This document shows, piece by piece, positions 19,301 to 29,414 of a stretch of DNA of 64,000 nucleotides (position 1 is the first letter of the stretch; every line of letters begins with the position of its first letter). Below the pieces are notes generated by a model, which saw only the letters and a program-made list of their open reading frames with translations, had not been told where the DNA came from and made no database searches. The stretch spans positions 18,852 through 82,851 of the forward strand of contig JAQVHQ010000010.1 in the NCBI GenBank assembly GCA_028696165.1, written 5' to 3'. Position numbers and translations under genes: made by a program. This DNA comes from Lachnospiraceae bacterium (GTDB lineage: Bacteria > Bacillota > Clostridia > Lachnospirales > Lachnospiraceae).

Positions 19301-19346
19301 ATACCATATCTTGTGTCATTTTACATAGTAACACAAGATATGGTAT
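19301..19346. promoter_or_regulatory. Pair of NrdR-like boxes upstream of nrdD
   Basis: ATACCATATCTTGTGT (19301-19316) and its exact reverse complement ACACAAGATATGGTAT (19331-19346) are centred 30 bp apart. Each matches the known NrdR-box pattern ACACnATATnTnGTGT with one deviation. The roughly three-helical-turn spacing is the usual arrangement for NrdR, the nucleotide-sensing repressor of ribonucleotide reductase genes. They lie 140-185 bp upstream of the nrdD start, so a leader of over 100 nt is expected. The same arms could also fold as a hairpin. Confidence 0.7.
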
Positions 19347-19398
19347 TGATTTTATAATATAAATAGTCCCTGTTTTCCTGCATTTTCCAGGCTTTTGG

Positions 19399-20646
19399 TT
19401 AACATAATTTTCCGTAAATTTCTTTTGGGACATAGGCTTTGACCTGAATTCCCTCCGGTACATATTCTTCGGAAATTAATTTGCCATTTTGGCGAATCAA
19501 CTGAATTTTGCCCGCATCCTCATAAGCAAAGGTGTATTCCAGATAAATCTGATTCTCTGTCAGGATCTTTTCCAGCAGAACTTTCAGCTCTTCCAGCCCC
19601 TCTCCCATTTTAGCAGATACCTTAAGAGTATAATCCGCACGAAAATCTCTCAGAATCTGTGGTTCTTCTATGCGATCCTGCTTGTTAAAAAGTGTTATGA
19701 TTTTCTTATCGTTAACGCCAAGCTCTTTTAATGTCTCATAGACAATATACATCTGTTCTTCCATCTGCGGATTTGATGCATCCACTACGTGAATGATAAT
19801 ATCTGCAAAACAAGCCTCCTCCAGAGTACTGCGAAATGCCTCTATCAGATGATGCGGCAGTTTTCTTATAAATCCTACTGTATCTGTAAGCAGCATCTGC
19901 TGTTTCTCCGGAAGATCCAGTACACGGGTAGTTGGATCTAAGGTCGCAAACAACTGATCTTCTTCCAGCACACCGGCACCTGTCAGTGTGTTAAGCAAAG
20001 TAGACTTTCCTGCATTTGTGTACCCCACAATAGCTGCAACTTTCATATTACCCTTTTTGCGACTGGTTCGAATCAACTCTCTATGACGACGAACCTGCAC
20101 CAGTTCTTCATTTAGCTGGGCAAGCCTGTTTTTTATCAGACGCCGGTCCATCTCCAGTTTTTTCTCTCCGGGTCCTCTGGTTCCTATACCCCCTCCAAGA
20201 CGTGATAAAGAACTGCGCAGTCCCACCAGATGTGCCTGACGATATTTAAGCTGAGCAAGTTCTACCTGAATCTTGCCCTCTTTCGTAATAGCTCTCTGCG
20301 CGAAGATATCCAGAATCAGCAAAGTACGGTCCATAACCTTACATTCTAACTCCTGCTCCAGATTATGAAGCTGTGCAGGCGAGAGTTCATCATCACAGAT
20401 AATCCCTGTAGCATTCAGATCATATAATAATTCTCTGACTTCTTCTATCTTTCCTTTTCCGATATAGGTACCCGGGTGAACAGACTCACGGTTCTGTACT
20501 ATTTTACAGATTGCCTCTGCTCCTGCAGTTCTTGCCAGCTCATCCAGCTCTTTTAAAGAAGACATGGTATCATCATGCTCGTTAGTCTGTACACCAACTA
20601 AGATTACCCGCTCTTCTAATTCTTCATTTTCATAAAAATCTGCCAT
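19399..20646 (-). CDS. hflX: Ribosome-associated GTPase HflX
   Basis: 415 residues from the ATG at 20646, which has AGGAGT upstream; the open frame before it has no HflX-like sequence. HflX binds the 50S subunit and splits stalled ribosomes under stress. Seen: the HflX N-terminal domain with PGTYIGKGKIEEV, the linker with GGIGTRGPGEKKLEMDRR, the G1 motif GYTNAGKST, the G3 motif DTVGFIRKLPHHLIEAF, and NKQD. It is the last gene of a probable four-gene unit (nucleotidyltransferase, glmM, TPR lipoprotein, hflX), 37 bp after the lipoprotein gene. Confidence 0.95.
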   Translation of the reverse strand: MADFYENEELEERVILVGVQTNEHDDTMSSLKELDELARTAGAEAICKIVQNRESVHPGTYIGKGKIEEVRELLYDLNATGIICDDELSPAQLHNLEQELECKVMDRTLLILDIFAQRAITKEGKIQVELAQLKYRQAHLVGLRSSLSRLGGGIGTRGPGEKKLEMDRRLIKNRLAQLNEELVQVRRHRELIRTSRKKGNMKVAAIVGYTNAGKSTLLNTLTGAGVLEEDQLFATLDPTTRVLDLPEKQQMLLTDTVGFIRKLPHHLIEAFRSTLEEACFADIIIHVVDASNPQMEEQMYIVYETLKELGVNDKKIITLFNKQDRIEEPQILRDFRADYTLKVSAKMGEGLEELKVLLEKILTENQIYLEYTFAYEDAGKIQLIRQNGKLISEEYVPEGIQVKAYVPKEIYGKLC

Positions 20647-20683
20647 ATAAACTCCTATATCTGTATTTACAATAGTTGCACTG

Positions 20684-21730
20684 CTATCTGGTGGAAAGGA
20701 AAGTATTCTCTCGAAGTGCATTCTCATCAGACGGATAAAGTACCAGATAATCTGCCATTTTTGCCTTGGCAGTCTCAAAATCCAACAAATACTCATATAT
20801 GATAATCTCGTTATAGAGTAAGTTCTTAATTGCGTTTCCAGAACCCAGGGAAATTCCCTTCTGCACATTAGCCAGGGCAGTCTCGTAATCACCGTCAGCA
20901 ATATCGCACAACGCCAAACCATTATAAGACATGGGATTTTCACCATTCTGATTCATATAATCTTTATACATAGCTCTTGCATTAGCCATATCATTCACTG
21001 CCATATATACTTTACCCAGAAGCAATACTGCTTCTGCATTCCCGTCATTCATAGCCTGAATCAAATCCGCCTTAGCGTTATCATAATCAGCCAGACAATA
21101 ATAAATTCTTCCACGGTTATAATAATCCTGTGCTTCCACAACATCAATATCCAGAGCTTCCTCAAGATAAGTATCTCCATCAGCCGCCATATTATGCTCT
21201 GCATAAGTCTCATAAACCATGATATACATATCATAATCCTTAGACCCTTTCAGTGCCTGCTCAAAATCAGTTCTTGCAGCATCATAATCCTTCTCATCCA
21301 GTTCGCACTTACCTCGGAGATAGTAAAACTGTGGTTCTTTGTATTTATCAAGAATCTCTGTGTATACTTCTATTGCCTTATCATTCTCACCGTACTGTGA
21401 ACGTGCAGAGGCCAGATAGCACTGTACGTCCTTTTCAAAAGCTGCATTACTTGCATCCAGATTCAAAAGGCTCCTGGAAAATGCACTTATCGCAGTAGGA
21501 TAGTCTCTGGACTCCAGCGCTGCAATACCCAATCCGCGATAGGACTCTGCCACCCGCTGTTCTTTTTCCACAGCCTGCTCAAAAGAGGTGATTGCATTGG
21601 AATAATCCTGTTCCTCAAGCTGAGCAACACCCTGTCCATAGTAATCTTTTTCTTCTGCTTTCCCACAGCCAGATAAACTGCCTGCAAGCAGACAGACTGA
21701 TAGCAGGATACCTAATCCCTGTTTCTTCAC
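20684..21730 (-). CDS. TPR-repeat lipoprotein
   Basis: 348 residues starting at a GTG with AGAGGATG upstream. The signal peptide ends in the lipobox LSGC with the lipidated Cys22. The rest is made of tandem tetratricopeptide repeats of about 34 residues (for example YYGQGVAQLEEQDYSNAI, GIAALESRDYPTAISAF, YNRGRIYYCLADYDNAKADL). It is probably a surface-exposed protein-protein scaffold on the outer face of the membrane. It lies 16 bp after glmM and 37 bp before hflX, which suggests a role tied to the envelope, but no specific function can be named. Confidence 0.85.
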   Translation of the reverse strand: MKKQGLGILLSVCLLAGSLSGCGKAEEKDYYGQGVAQLEEQDYSNAITSFEQAVEKEQRVAESYRGLGIAALESRDYPTAISAFSRSLLNLDASNAAFEKDVQCYLASARSQYGENDKAIEVYTEILDKYKEPQFYYLRGKCELDEKDYDAARTDFEQALKGSKDYDMYIMVYETYAEHNMAADGDTYLEEALDIDVVEAQDYYNRGRIYYCLADYDNAKADLIQAMNDGNAEAVLLLGKVYMAVNDMANARAMYKDYMNQNGENPMSYNGLALCDIADGDYETALANVQKGISLGSGNAIKNLLYNEIIIYEYLLDFETAKAKMADYLVLYPSDENALRENTFLSTR

Positions 21731-21746
21731 TGTTTCACATCCTCTT

Positions 21747-23093
21747 TTATTCTACAATCAGATTTTCACTCTCCATAACAGCAATTACCTGATTTACATA
21801 CTTTTCACATAACGCATCCTCTGCTGCTTCCACCATGACACGAATCACTGGTTCTGTTCCACTTTCGCGAACCAGAATACGTCCCTCATCACCAAGAGCG
21901 CTGCCTACTGCTTCAATTGCTTCCTGCACTTTGGCATTCTCTCTTGCCTGCTGTTTATTGGCAACACGAACATTTTTCAGAAGCTGTGGATAAATCTTCA
22001 CTTCTGAAGCCAGTGTATGAAGATCTGTCTTCGTATTTAAGATTACTTCCATAATCATCAGCGAAGTAAGAATACCATCGCCGGTGGTCGCATGTTTACT
22101 GAAAATAATATGTCCGGACTGTTCCCCACCTAAGCAATGTCCATTCTGCATCATGTTCTCACATACATATTTATCTCCTACAGCAGTCTTTTCATAACGG
22201 ATGCCTTCACGGTCACAGGCTTTATATAAGCCCAGATTAGACATAATTGTAGTTACAATAGTGTCATTATCCAGACGTCCCTGTTCTTTAAGATTCTTTC
22301 CACAGACATAGAGAATCAAATCTCCATCTATGATATCACCTTCGTGATCTACAGCGATACATCTATCAGCATCGCCATCATATGCAAATCCCACATCCAG
22401 ATGATTTTCTCTGACATAAGTCTGCAGTTCTTCAATATGGGTAGATCCACAGCCTGCATTGATATTGGTTCCATCCGGCTGATTATGAATCACATAGGTC
22501 TTTGCTCCTAATGCATCAAATACGCTCTTGGCTACTGAAGAAGCACTTCCGTTGGAACAGTCTAATCCCACGCGCATATTTTTATAGGATCTTGTAGGAA
22601 TTGCTATCAAATGTCCAATATAACGATTACGTCCAGCAGAGAAGTCTACAGTACGACCAATATTTTCCCTGGTTGCCAATGGAATTCTTGGTTCTTTATC
22701 ATCGATATAGCGTTCTATCTGTTCTTCAATGTCTGCTTCTAATTTCTGTCCAATACCATTAATTACTTTGATTCCATTATCATAATATGGGTTATGACTG
22801 GCTGAAATCATGATTCCGCAGTCAAAATCCTCTGTACGTACCACATAAGACACACTTGGAGTTGTAGTTACATGAAGAAGATATGCATCCGCTCCTGAGG
22901 CAGTTAAGCCTGCTGAAAGTGCATCCTCAAACATATAGCTGCTGCGTCTGGTATCCTTACCGATGACAATACTTGCCTTATGTTCTTTCCCGAAATACCA
23001 TCCGAGAAATCTTCCCACTTTATATGCATGCTCTACAGTAAGATCTATGTTGGCTTCCCCACGAAATCCATCTGTTCCGAAATATTTTCCCAT
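21747..23093 (-). CDS. glmM: Phosphoglucosamine mutase
   Basis: 448 residues from MGKYFGTDGFRGEAN, the family's standard start; AGGAG lies upstream. It converts glucosamine-6-P to glucosamine-1-P for UDP-GlcNAc and peptidoglycan. The catalytic phosphoserine loop is MISASHNPYYDNGIK, the metal site is AYDGDADRCIAVD, the sugar-binding loop is GGEQSGHIIF, and the phosphate-binding loop is VRESGTEPVIRVM. These are the diagnostic GlmM forms. It follows a nucleotidyltransferase gene by 36 bp, consistent with a sugar-nucleotide module. Confidence 0.95.
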   Translation of the reverse strand: MGKYFGTDGFRGEANIDLTVEHAYKVGRFLGWYFGKEHKASIVIGKDTRRSSYMFEDALSAGLTASGADAYLLHVTTTPSVSYVVRTEDFDCGIMISASHNPYYDNGIKVINGIGQKLEADIEEQIERYIDDKEPRIPLATRENIGRTVDFSAGRNRYIGHLIAIPTRSYKNMRVGLDCSNGSASSVAKSVFDALGAKTYVIHNQPDGTNINAGCGSTHIEELQTYVRENHLDVGFAYDGDADRCIAVDHEGDIIDGDLILYVCGKNLKEQGRLDNDTIVTTIMSNLGLYKACDREGIRYEKTAVGDKYVCENMMQNGHCLGGEQSGHIIFSKHATTGDGILTSLMIMEVILNTKTDLHTLASEVKIYPQLLKNVRVANKQQARENAKVQEAIEAVGSALGDEGRILVRESGTEPVIRVMVEAAEDALCEKYVNQVIAVMESENLIVE

Positions 23094-23129
23094 TTGAATT
23101 AACACTCCTATTTTATTATTCTGAGTCAA

Positions 23130-24056
23130 CTAACACTCGTACAAGTGCTCGCTGTATACTCCTTTTTTCACTAACTCTTTAAAAGCTTCCATAACAGTTG
23201 CTTTATCTTCCTGATAAGTTACACCGAACCAGGTATCATTGGTCTTTAACACAGACACAACCGCTTCATCCTTTTTAATCAGCTCATCAATCATAATCGG
23301 AAGCAGATATTCACCCTTTGTCTGATCACCGGTAAGATTAGAAAGGAATTCTACGAATCCACTCTCAAGAGTATCCAGAAATTCTGGCTGTAATCCCCAC
23401 ATATTCATAGATACAAGAGAATTAACATCCAGTTCTCTTTCGCTTCCATCATCCATAACAGCAACTGGTCCCTGAGGGGTCTTTTTAATGTTATGGGTTT
23501 CTTCGATACCTGTAAGGAATCCTGCTGCATCCATCTGGCATACACCTCTGGTTACTGTTCCATTATCACTTAAGGTATTGCCCAGAACAAATCCTGCCAT
23601 ACAGATTTCCATCTGTTTCGCATCTGTTTTCTGTTCCTTAATCAGGAATTCATGCATCTTTGTATAAGCTTCTTTACCATAATAATCGTCTGCATTAATA
23701 ACCATAAATGGCTCTTTCACAACATCTTTACAACATAATACAGCCTGACCGGTTCCCCATGGTTTAGTTCTTCCTTCCGGCAGTGTAAAGCCATCTGGCA
23801 AATCACTTAAATCCTGAAACACATAAGCAACTTCTGTAATTTTTTCAATACGCTGTCCTATAATTTCCTTGAATTCTGCTTCTATATCTTTACGTATAAT
23901 AAAGACAACTTTATTAAACCCTGCTTCCAGTGCATCATGAATAGAATAGTCCATGATAATTTCCCCATTAGGTCCTACTGGTGCTAATTGCTTGATTCCT
24001 TTTCCAAAGCGGCTTCCAATTCCGGCTGCCATTATGACTAAAGCTGTTTTTTTCAT
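23130..24056 (-). CDS. Sugar-phosphate nucleotidyltransferase family protein
   Basis: 308 residues. The N-terminal signature ALVIMAAGIGSRFGKGIKQLAPVG and the metal/nucleotide region PFMVINADDYYGKEAY place it in the NTP-transferase superfamily, which makes NDP-sugars from sugar-1-phosphates. There is no left-handed beta-helix, so it is not a bifunctional GlmU. The substrate cannot be read from sequence. Being directly upstream of glmM, a hexosamine-1-phosphate or another wall-precursor sugar is a reasonable guess. GGAG precedes the ATG. Confidence 0.82.
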   Translation of the reverse strand: MKKTALVIMAAGIGSRFGKGIKQLAPVGPNGEIIMDYSIHDALEAGFNKVVFIIRKDIEAEFKEIIGQRIEKITEVAYVFQDLSDLPDGFTLPEGRTKPWGTGQAVLCCKDVVKEPFMVINADDYYGKEAYTKMHEFLIKEQKTDAKQMEICMAGFVLGNTLSDNGTVTRGVCQMDAAGFLTGIEETHNIKKTPQGPVAVMDDGSERELDVNSLVSMNMWGLQPEFLDTLESGFVEFLSNLTGDQTKGEYLLPIMIDELIKKDEAVVSVLKTNDTWFGVTYQEDKATVMEAFKELVKKGVYSEHLYEC

Positions 24057-24218
24057 CTCATTCTCCTTTGTACATTCAATATTCTTTACTGTTCACTGTC
24101 TTTTCCTTATATGCATATATTATACACACATTCAGAACAATTCTCAGTAGCTTTTTCTGCATATTTTACTACTAATTCTGTCTGATTAACAGACATCTTA
24201 CTGAATTGAAAGAATAAC

Positions 24219-25292
24219 TTACTGTTCCTGAAGGTTGCTGAGTTTTGCTGCCTGATCTGCAGCGATTAAGCTGTCAATAATCTCTTCCAAATCTCCATTT
24301 AAAATATTATCCAAACGGTGGAGCGTCAATTTGATTCTGTGATCTGTCACACGTCCCTGAGGGAAGTTGTAAGTACGAATCTTCTCAGAACGATCTCCGG
24401 TTCCTACCTGGCTTCTGCGGGCTTCTGCCTCTGCATCATGACGTTTTTCCAGTTCCATATCATATAATCTGGAGCGGAGAACTTTAAGTGCTTTATCTTT
24501 GTTCTTCAACTGGGATTTCTCATCCTGACAGGAAATTACGATACCAGTAGGAATATGCGTCAGTCGAACTGCCGAGTCTGTGGTATTGACACACTGTCCA
24601 CCATTTCCCGATGCACGGAATACATCGAATTTACAGTCATTCATATCCAGCTGGAAATCAATTTCTTCTGCTTCCGGCATAATTGCCACGGTAATGGTAG
24701 AAGTATGAATTCTTCCGCCTGATTCTGTCTCTGGCACTCGCTGCACACGATGTACACCGCTCTCGTATTTCAAACGGGAATAGGCGCCATTTCCGTTTAT
24801 CATGAAGGTAACTTCCTTGAATCCACCGATTCCATTCTCATTTAAGCTGAGCATCTCTGTCTTCCAGTTATGAGACTCTGCGTATTTTACATACATGCGA
24901 TAAATCTCTGCTGCAAATAAAGCTGCCTCATCACCACCTGCTCCTCCACGGATTTCAACGATAACGTTCTTGCTGTCATTCGGGTCCTTTGGAAGAAGCA
25001 GTATCTTTAACTCACGTTCTAATTCCTCAATTCGCTTCTTGGAATCATTTAATTCTTCTTTAAGCATCTCACGCATCTCATCATCATGCTCATCTTCTAA
25101 CATGGATAAGCTGTCTTCTACCGTCTGTTTACATTCTTTATATTCATTATATGCATCTGCAATAGGCTGCAGGTCACTTTGCTCTTTCATTAATTTCTGA
25201 AATCTTGCTGTATCATTGGCTACATTTGGTTCATTTAATTCGTTCAGTATTTCTGCCAAACGAATCAGTATATCTTCTAATCTGTCAAACAT
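24219..25292 (-). CDS. prfA: Peptide chain release factor 1
   Basis: 357 residues, standard RF1 length. It terminates translation at UAA and UAG. The stop-codon-reading tripeptide is PET in [15 protein letters not shown], equivalent to the PxT of RF1 and not the SPF of RF2. The catalytic GGQ is in [23 protein letters not shown] precedes the ATG. It lies 106 bp after prmC, which encodes the methylase of this GGQ glutamine. Confidence 0.97.
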   Translation of the reverse strand: MFDRLEDILIRLAEILNELNEPNVANDTARFQKLMKEQSDLQPIADAYNEYKECKQTVEDSLSMLEDEHDDEMREMLKEELNDSKKRIEELERELKILLLPKDPNDSKNVIVEIRGGAGGDEAALFAAEIYRMYVKYAESHNWKTEMLSLNENGIGGFKEVTFMINGNGAYSRLKYESGVHRVQRVPETESGGRIHTSTITVAIMPEAEEIDFQLDMNDCKFDVFRASGNGGQCVNTTDSAVRLTHIPTGIVISCQDEKSQLKNKDKALKVLRSRLYDMELEKRHDAEAEARRSQVGTGDRSEKIRTYNFPQGRVTDHRIKLTLHRLDNILNGDLEEIIDSLIAADQAAKLSNLQEQ

Positions 25293-25398
25293 GTAATTCC
25301 TCCCATTATATTCTTCTTATTCACATCGTTCTTTTTATTCATTGTGTTCTTCTATTTTTAATATGCTGCATTTATTTTTCACTTTTATTGTCTCTCAA

Positions 25399-26241
25399 TC
25401 ACTTCCAGGCATCCGGTATCTGCGCTGTCACTACACGGTCTAACCCTGCCAGGTCCTTAAGTACCTGTATCTTGATATATCCATGTTCGCGAAAGATTCT
25501 GCTCACAGCTTCTCCCTGATCATACCCGATTTCAAAACACATCCAACCATTTGGGTTTAAGTGCTTACTTCCCTGAGCGATTATCTGTTCATAAAAATAC
25601 AGACCATCTTCTCTTCCATCTAAAGCCATAAATGGTTCATGATCACGCACTTCCGGCTGCAGCCCCCTAATCACCCCTGTGGGGATATACGGCGGATTCG
25701 ATACAATTATATCATAAGTTTCGCTAATCTGTTCAAATAAATTGCTATGGACAAATTTTGCATCCACTTCTAAAGCCTCAGCATTCTTATGCGCCACAAA
25801 AAGAGCAGTCTCAGAAAGCTCTGCTCCAGTACCTGTTAATCCTTTCTGCATCTTCAGCAGACTAATCAAAATACATCCGGAACCGGTGCACATATCCAGA
25901 ATCTTCATACCTGGTCTTGCTATTTTTAAGACTTCCTCCACCAGACATTCTGTATCCTGTCGCGGTACCAATACCTGATCATTCACATAGAATTCAAATC
26001 CCATAAAGAATGCCTGATTTGTCAGATGCTGCAGCGGAATACGCTGCTGGCGTCTTCTTATCAAAGCTTCATATTCTTCCTGCTGTTTTTCATCAACAGT
26101 ATCACGGGTTTTCAGGAAATACTGGCTTCTGCTCATATCGCTTACATATTCCAACAGATACCAGGCATCCAATGCCGAGTCTTCTATGGAAGCTTCTTCC
26201 AGACATTGCTTTCCCCATCCCAACAAATCCTGATAGGTCAT
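25399..26241 (-). CDS. prmC: Release factor glutamine methyltransferase
   Basis: 280 residues. It N5-methylates the glutamine of the GGQ motif in release factors using S-adenosylmethionine. Seen: an N-terminal helical domain, the SAM motif ILDMCTGSGCILISLL, and the substrate-binding NPPY in IIVSNPPYIPTG. It sits between the DUF1385 gene (20 bp upstream) and its substrate gene prfA, the common bacterial order. AGGAG precedes the ATG. Confidence 0.95.
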   Translation of the reverse strand: MTYQDLLGWGKQCLEEASIEDSALDAWYLLEYVSDMSRSQYFLKTRDTVDEKQQEEYEALIRRRQQRIPLQHLTNQAFFMGFEFYVNDQVLVPRQDTECLVEEVLKIARPGMKILDMCTGSGCILISLLKMQKGLTGTGAELSETALFVAHKNAEALEVDAKFVHSNLFEQISETYDIIVSNPPYIPTGVIRGLQPEVRDHEPFMALDGREDGLYFYEQIIAQGSKHLNPNGWMCFEIGYDQGEAVSRIFREHGYIKIQVLKDLAGLDRVVTAQIPDAWK

Positions 26242-26261
26242 ATTATAATCTCTCCTGTGGT

Positions 26262-27242
26262 TTACTTGTCCTCTGTGCCCTTATATTCCGGAAAATTTTC
26301 TATAAGGTAAGCTTTCCAGTCAAATACTGCCTCTACCGCTGCAATAGCAACTTCCACCATATCCGGTGTCGGCTCATTAGTACTTAACTTCTGCAGTGCC
26401 ATACCCGGCTTACTTAAGGTGCATACAACTTTGTTGTCACTGTTTCCTGCCAGTCGGATAAATTCAAAAGAAACTCCGGCAATAAGCGGCATCAGAAGCA
26501 GGCGAATCAACACCTTCAGCCACATGGTATGTACTGGTACAATTGCAAAGAATCCCAGGAAAAATATAATACTTACAATCATAACTATAAATAGAAAGCT
26601 GGTACCACAGCGCTTATGCAGACGAGAGCTCTTCATAACATTCTCAACATTCAACTCCATGCCGTGTTCAATGCAGTTGATGCACTTATGTTCCGCTCCA
26701 TGATACATAAATACCCTCTGAATATCTTTCATCTTGGAAATCAGATACATATATGCCAGAAAAATCGCAATTCGGATAAATGCCTCCACAACCGTGACTC
26801 CTGTCTCTTTTACTCCAACTAATTTCAACAGACTGGCGATCAAATAAGGAAGCAGGATAAACAGACCCACAGACAATGCCACAGAAATCACAACGGTAAA
26901 TCCCATAAGCAGATTGTATTCTTTCTCATCTTTTTTGTCCTTCTTCGCCTGTTCCTCGGGAGATAATTCTTTCACTTCTTTTCCTGATTCTTCCTCATCT
27001 TCTATAAAAGATGCAGAATACATCAGACACTTCATCCCTACAACAAGAGAATCCACAAAGCTGAATACGCCTCGCAGCAGTGGTATCTTTGATGCCCCTT
27101 TCCAGGGGATAACACTTTTATAAGGTTCAACTTTCACTTCAATTTCCTGGTCAGGCTTACGTACGGCGATGGCATATTCGTCTTTATGACGCATCATAAT
27201 ACCTTCCATCACTGCCTGGCCGCCAATGTTTGATGATTTCAT
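26262..27242 (-). CDS. DUF1385 membrane protein
   Basis: 326 residues. It begins NIGGQAVMEGIMMRHKDEYAIAVR, the typical DUF1385 opening. Four or five membrane segments follow (about 115-150, 160-180, 215-250), and between them is the conserved stretch YHGAEHKCINCIEHG with His and Cys residues that could bind a metal. The function is not established. The gene commonly lies between rpmE and prmC/prfA in Firmicutes, as it does here. GGAGG precedes the ATG. Confidence 0.9.
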   Translation of the reverse strand: MKSSNIGGQAVMEGIMMRHKDEYAIAVRKPDQEIEVKVEPYKSVIPWKGASKIPLLRGVFSFVDSLVVGMKCLMYSASFIEDEEESGKEVKELSPEEQAKKDKKDEKEYNLLMGFTVVISVALSVGLFILLPYLIASLLKLVGVKETGVTVVEAFIRIAIFLAYMYLISKMKDIQRVFMYHGAEHKCINCIEHGMELNVENVMKSSRLHKRCGTSFLFIVMIVSIIFFLGFFAIVPVHTMWLKVLIRLLLMPLIAGVSFEFIRLAGNSDNKVVCTLSKPGMALQKLSTNEPTPDMVEVAIAAVEAVFDWKAYLIENFPEYKGTEDK

Positions 27243-27320
27243 TAATCCTCCATTCTGCTTTTATCAAGACACCATTATAAGTCTTATCTTCTTTCAGGAT
27301 AAAAACAGATTCTATATAGT

Positions 27321-27353
27321 AAAAAAGGTTGAGATTCACCGACCTCAACCTGG
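27321..27353 (-). terminator. Intrinsic terminator after rpmE
   Basis: AGGTTGAG (27326-27333) pairs with CTCAACCT (27344-27351). On the minus strand the stem is followed by TTTTTTACT. It lies just past the rpmE stop and before DUF1385, so rpmE is mostly transcribed alone. Confidence 0.8.
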
Positions 27354-27371
27354 TTTACATTCTTATTTAGA

Positions 27372-27578
27372 TTATTTTGCGTCCATTCCGTATTTCTTAT
27401 TGAACTTATCAATACGTCCACGAGCCTGAGCAGCTTTCTGCTGACCTGTGTAGAATGGATGACATTTTGAACAGATTTCTACGTGGATATCTTTCTTTGT
27501 AGAACCAGTTACGAATGTGTTTCCACAGTTGCAAGTTACAGTTGCCTGATGATATTCTGGATGGATTCCTTCTCTCAT
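27372..27578 (-). CDS. rpmE: 50S ribosomal protein L31, zinc-binding type
   Basis: 68 residues, a complete L31. [20 protein letters not shown] carries the first cysteine pair, and [15 protein letters not shown] carries the second. It is therefore the zinc-containing (C+) form rather than the zinc-free paralogue made under zinc starvation. AGAGGTG precedes the ATG. The gap up to rho (27579-27742) shows no gene. Confidence 0.97.
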   Translation of the reverse strand: MREGIHPEYHQATVTCNCGNTFVTGSTKKDIHVEICSKCHPFYTGQQKAAQARGRIDKFNKKYGMDAK

Positions 27579-27742
27579 TATTTTTCACCTCTTCAATGTT
27601 TTTTTATCTATTGTAGCCATTCTGCCGTTTAAAAGCACCTGAATCAGGGCTATAATTTGAAATCGCTACTAATTTATTTACTATTTATCATATTTTAAAC
27701 AGCTTTAAAATTGTATCATACTATTTTTTAAAATGCAAGCCT

Positions 27743-29203
27743 TTATATGAATTTCTTTTTGATATTTGCAACCACTTCCCTGTTATCTGCAGTACGGGCA
27801 AAGATGTTTAAGATATTCTCCACAGCATCTTCTGCCTTCATACCATTTAGAGCCTTGCGCATAGAATATACTGCTTCCTGCTCTTCTTTTGATAACAAAA
27901 GGTCTTCTCTTCGAGTTCCAGAACGCTGGATATCTATAGCCGGGAATACACGACGTTCCTGCAGCTTACGGTCAAGGATTAATTCCATATTACCGGTTCC
28001 TTTGAATTCCTCATATACTACATCATCCATCTTGCTTCCGGTATCTACCAATGCTGTGGCAAGGATTGTCAGGCTTCCGCCTTCTCTCATATTACGGGCA
28101 GCTCCGAAGAAACGTTTTGGCATATGGAGTGCTGCCGGATCCAAACCACCTGATAAAGTTCTTCCACTCGGCGGAACAGTCAGATTGTATGCCCTTGCCA
28201 GACGGGTAATGCTGTCTAAGAGAATTGTTACATCTTTCTTATGTTCTACCAGACGTTTTGCGCGCTCAATAACCATTTCGGATACTCTCTTATGGTGTTC
28301 CGGCAATTCATCGAAAGTAGAATAGATAACTTCCACATTCGGACCTACAATTGCTTCTTTCATATCTGTTACTTCTTCCGGACGTTCATCAATTAATAAA
28401 ATAATCAGATGCATATCCGGACTGTTTTTCAAGATAGACTTGGCAACATCTTTAAGAAGTGTTGTCTTACCTGCTTTTGGTGGTGATACGATCATACCAC
28501 GCTGACCTTTACCAATAGGGCTGACTAAATCTACAATACGCATGGCAGTACTTCCACCCTGTCGTTCCAGGCGAATACGCTCCTCTGGGAAGATTGGTGT
28601 CATATTCTCGAAATTGCAGCGTTTCGCACACTCACTTGGACGCAGTCCATTGATAGTTGTGACATATAAAAGAGCACTAAATTTCTCACTCTGCGTCTTA
28701 ACTCTGATATTCCCCTTTAAAATGTCTCCGGTTTTAAGATTAAAGCGGCGAATCTGAGATGGTGAAACATAGACATCATTCTCTCCCGGAAGATAATTTT
28801 CACTTCGAATAAATCCATATCCATCTGGAAGCACTTCCAAAATGCCATTGGCAACTTGTCCACTGTCTAATTCAGAACTTTCCAGCTTCGATTCTGTATT
28901 ATCATTTTCTCTTTCCGCATGCTTTTCTTCTGTGTCCTGATTGCTTTTTGGTGCAGCATTGGTAACTTTATGTTCATAAGTACGTTTTTCTGTGTTTTTT
29001 ACCATATTTGGTTTTGCCATTCTTCTTTCTGTTTTTGATTCCGTTGATTTTTCTTCCGTTACTCCCGCATTCTCTGCCTGGTCTCTTTCCAGCATTGCAT
29101 CCACTAACACACTTTTTTTCATAGCGGTGGTGCCTTTAATGCCTCTGGATTTTGCCAGTTCTCGAAGAACAGCTACCGATAACGATTCATATTTTTCACG
29201 CAT
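27743..29203 (-). CDS. rho: Transcription termination factor Rho
   Basis: 486 residues, longer than the E. coli protein (about 419) owing to an N-terminal insertion. A Rho-N/SAP-like domain opens the protein ([19 protein letters not shown]), followed by about 80 highly charged residues. Then come the cold-shock-like RNA-binding domain ([21 protein letters not shown]) and the RecA-like ATPase with Walker [15 protein letters not shown] and the Q-loop region. Charged insertions like this occur in Rho of many Clostridia and Actinobacteria and are thought to add RNA contacts. AAGGAG precedes the start. Confidence 0.96.
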   Translation of the reverse strand: MREKYESLSVAVLRELAKSRGIKGTTAMKKSVLVDAMLERDQAENAGVTEEKSTESKTERRMAKPNMVKNTEKRTYEHKVTNAAPKSNQDTEEKHAERENDNTESKLESSELDSGQVANGILEVLPDGYGFIRSENYLPGENDVYVSPSQIRRFNLKTGDILKGNIRVKTQSEKFSALLYVTTINGLRPSECAKRCNFENMTPIFPEERIRLERQGGSTAMRIVDLVSPIGKGQRGMIVSPPKAGKTTLLKDVAKSILKNSPDMHLIILLIDERPEEVTDMKEAIVGPNVEVIYSTFDELPEHHKRVSEMVIERAKRLVEHKKDVTILLDSITRLARAYNLTVPPSGRTLSGGLDPAALHMPKRFFGAARNMREGGSLTILATALVDTGSKMDDVVYEEFKGTGNMELILDRKLQERRVFPAIDIQRSGTRREDLLLSKEEQEAVYSMRKALNGMKAEDAVENILNIFARTADNREVVANIKKKFI

Positions 29204-29280
29204 ATTTTCTCCTTTTTACATTTTCACTTCTATCAATGGGTTAGATGTCTGAACCAGACCAGATTACAGAAATGGAGAAT

Positions 29281-29318
29281 ACAGGGGAAGAAAGGTTTCT
29301 GATGTGTTCTTCCCCTAT
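29281..29318. other. Stable hairpin in the rho leader region
   Basis: AGGGGAAGAA (29283-29292) pairs perfectly with TTCTTCCCCT (29307-29316) around a 14-nt loop. It lies 80-115 bp upstream of the rho start and about 100 bp after the SEC-C gene stop. It lacks a clear T run, so it may be a weak terminator for the upstream gene or a structure in the rho leader. Confidence 0.45.
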
Positions 29319-29414
29319 TGACACACGAGTATATCCATATCCGGTGTCATTTTTCCATAATTGTTTTGATTGTATTCCATTATCTTTTATTCGTATGTTT
29401 ATTAATCTTAGTTA

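Noticed and set aside
19197..19463. Open frame of 88 codons between hflX and nrdD
   Set aside because: It overlaps the hflX end, runs through the NrdR-like boxes, lacks a ribosome site and has no recognisable features.
27747..28325. Plus-strand open frame of 192 codons opposite rho
   Set aside because: It is entirely antisense to the highly conserved Rho ATPase domain and has no independent start signals.
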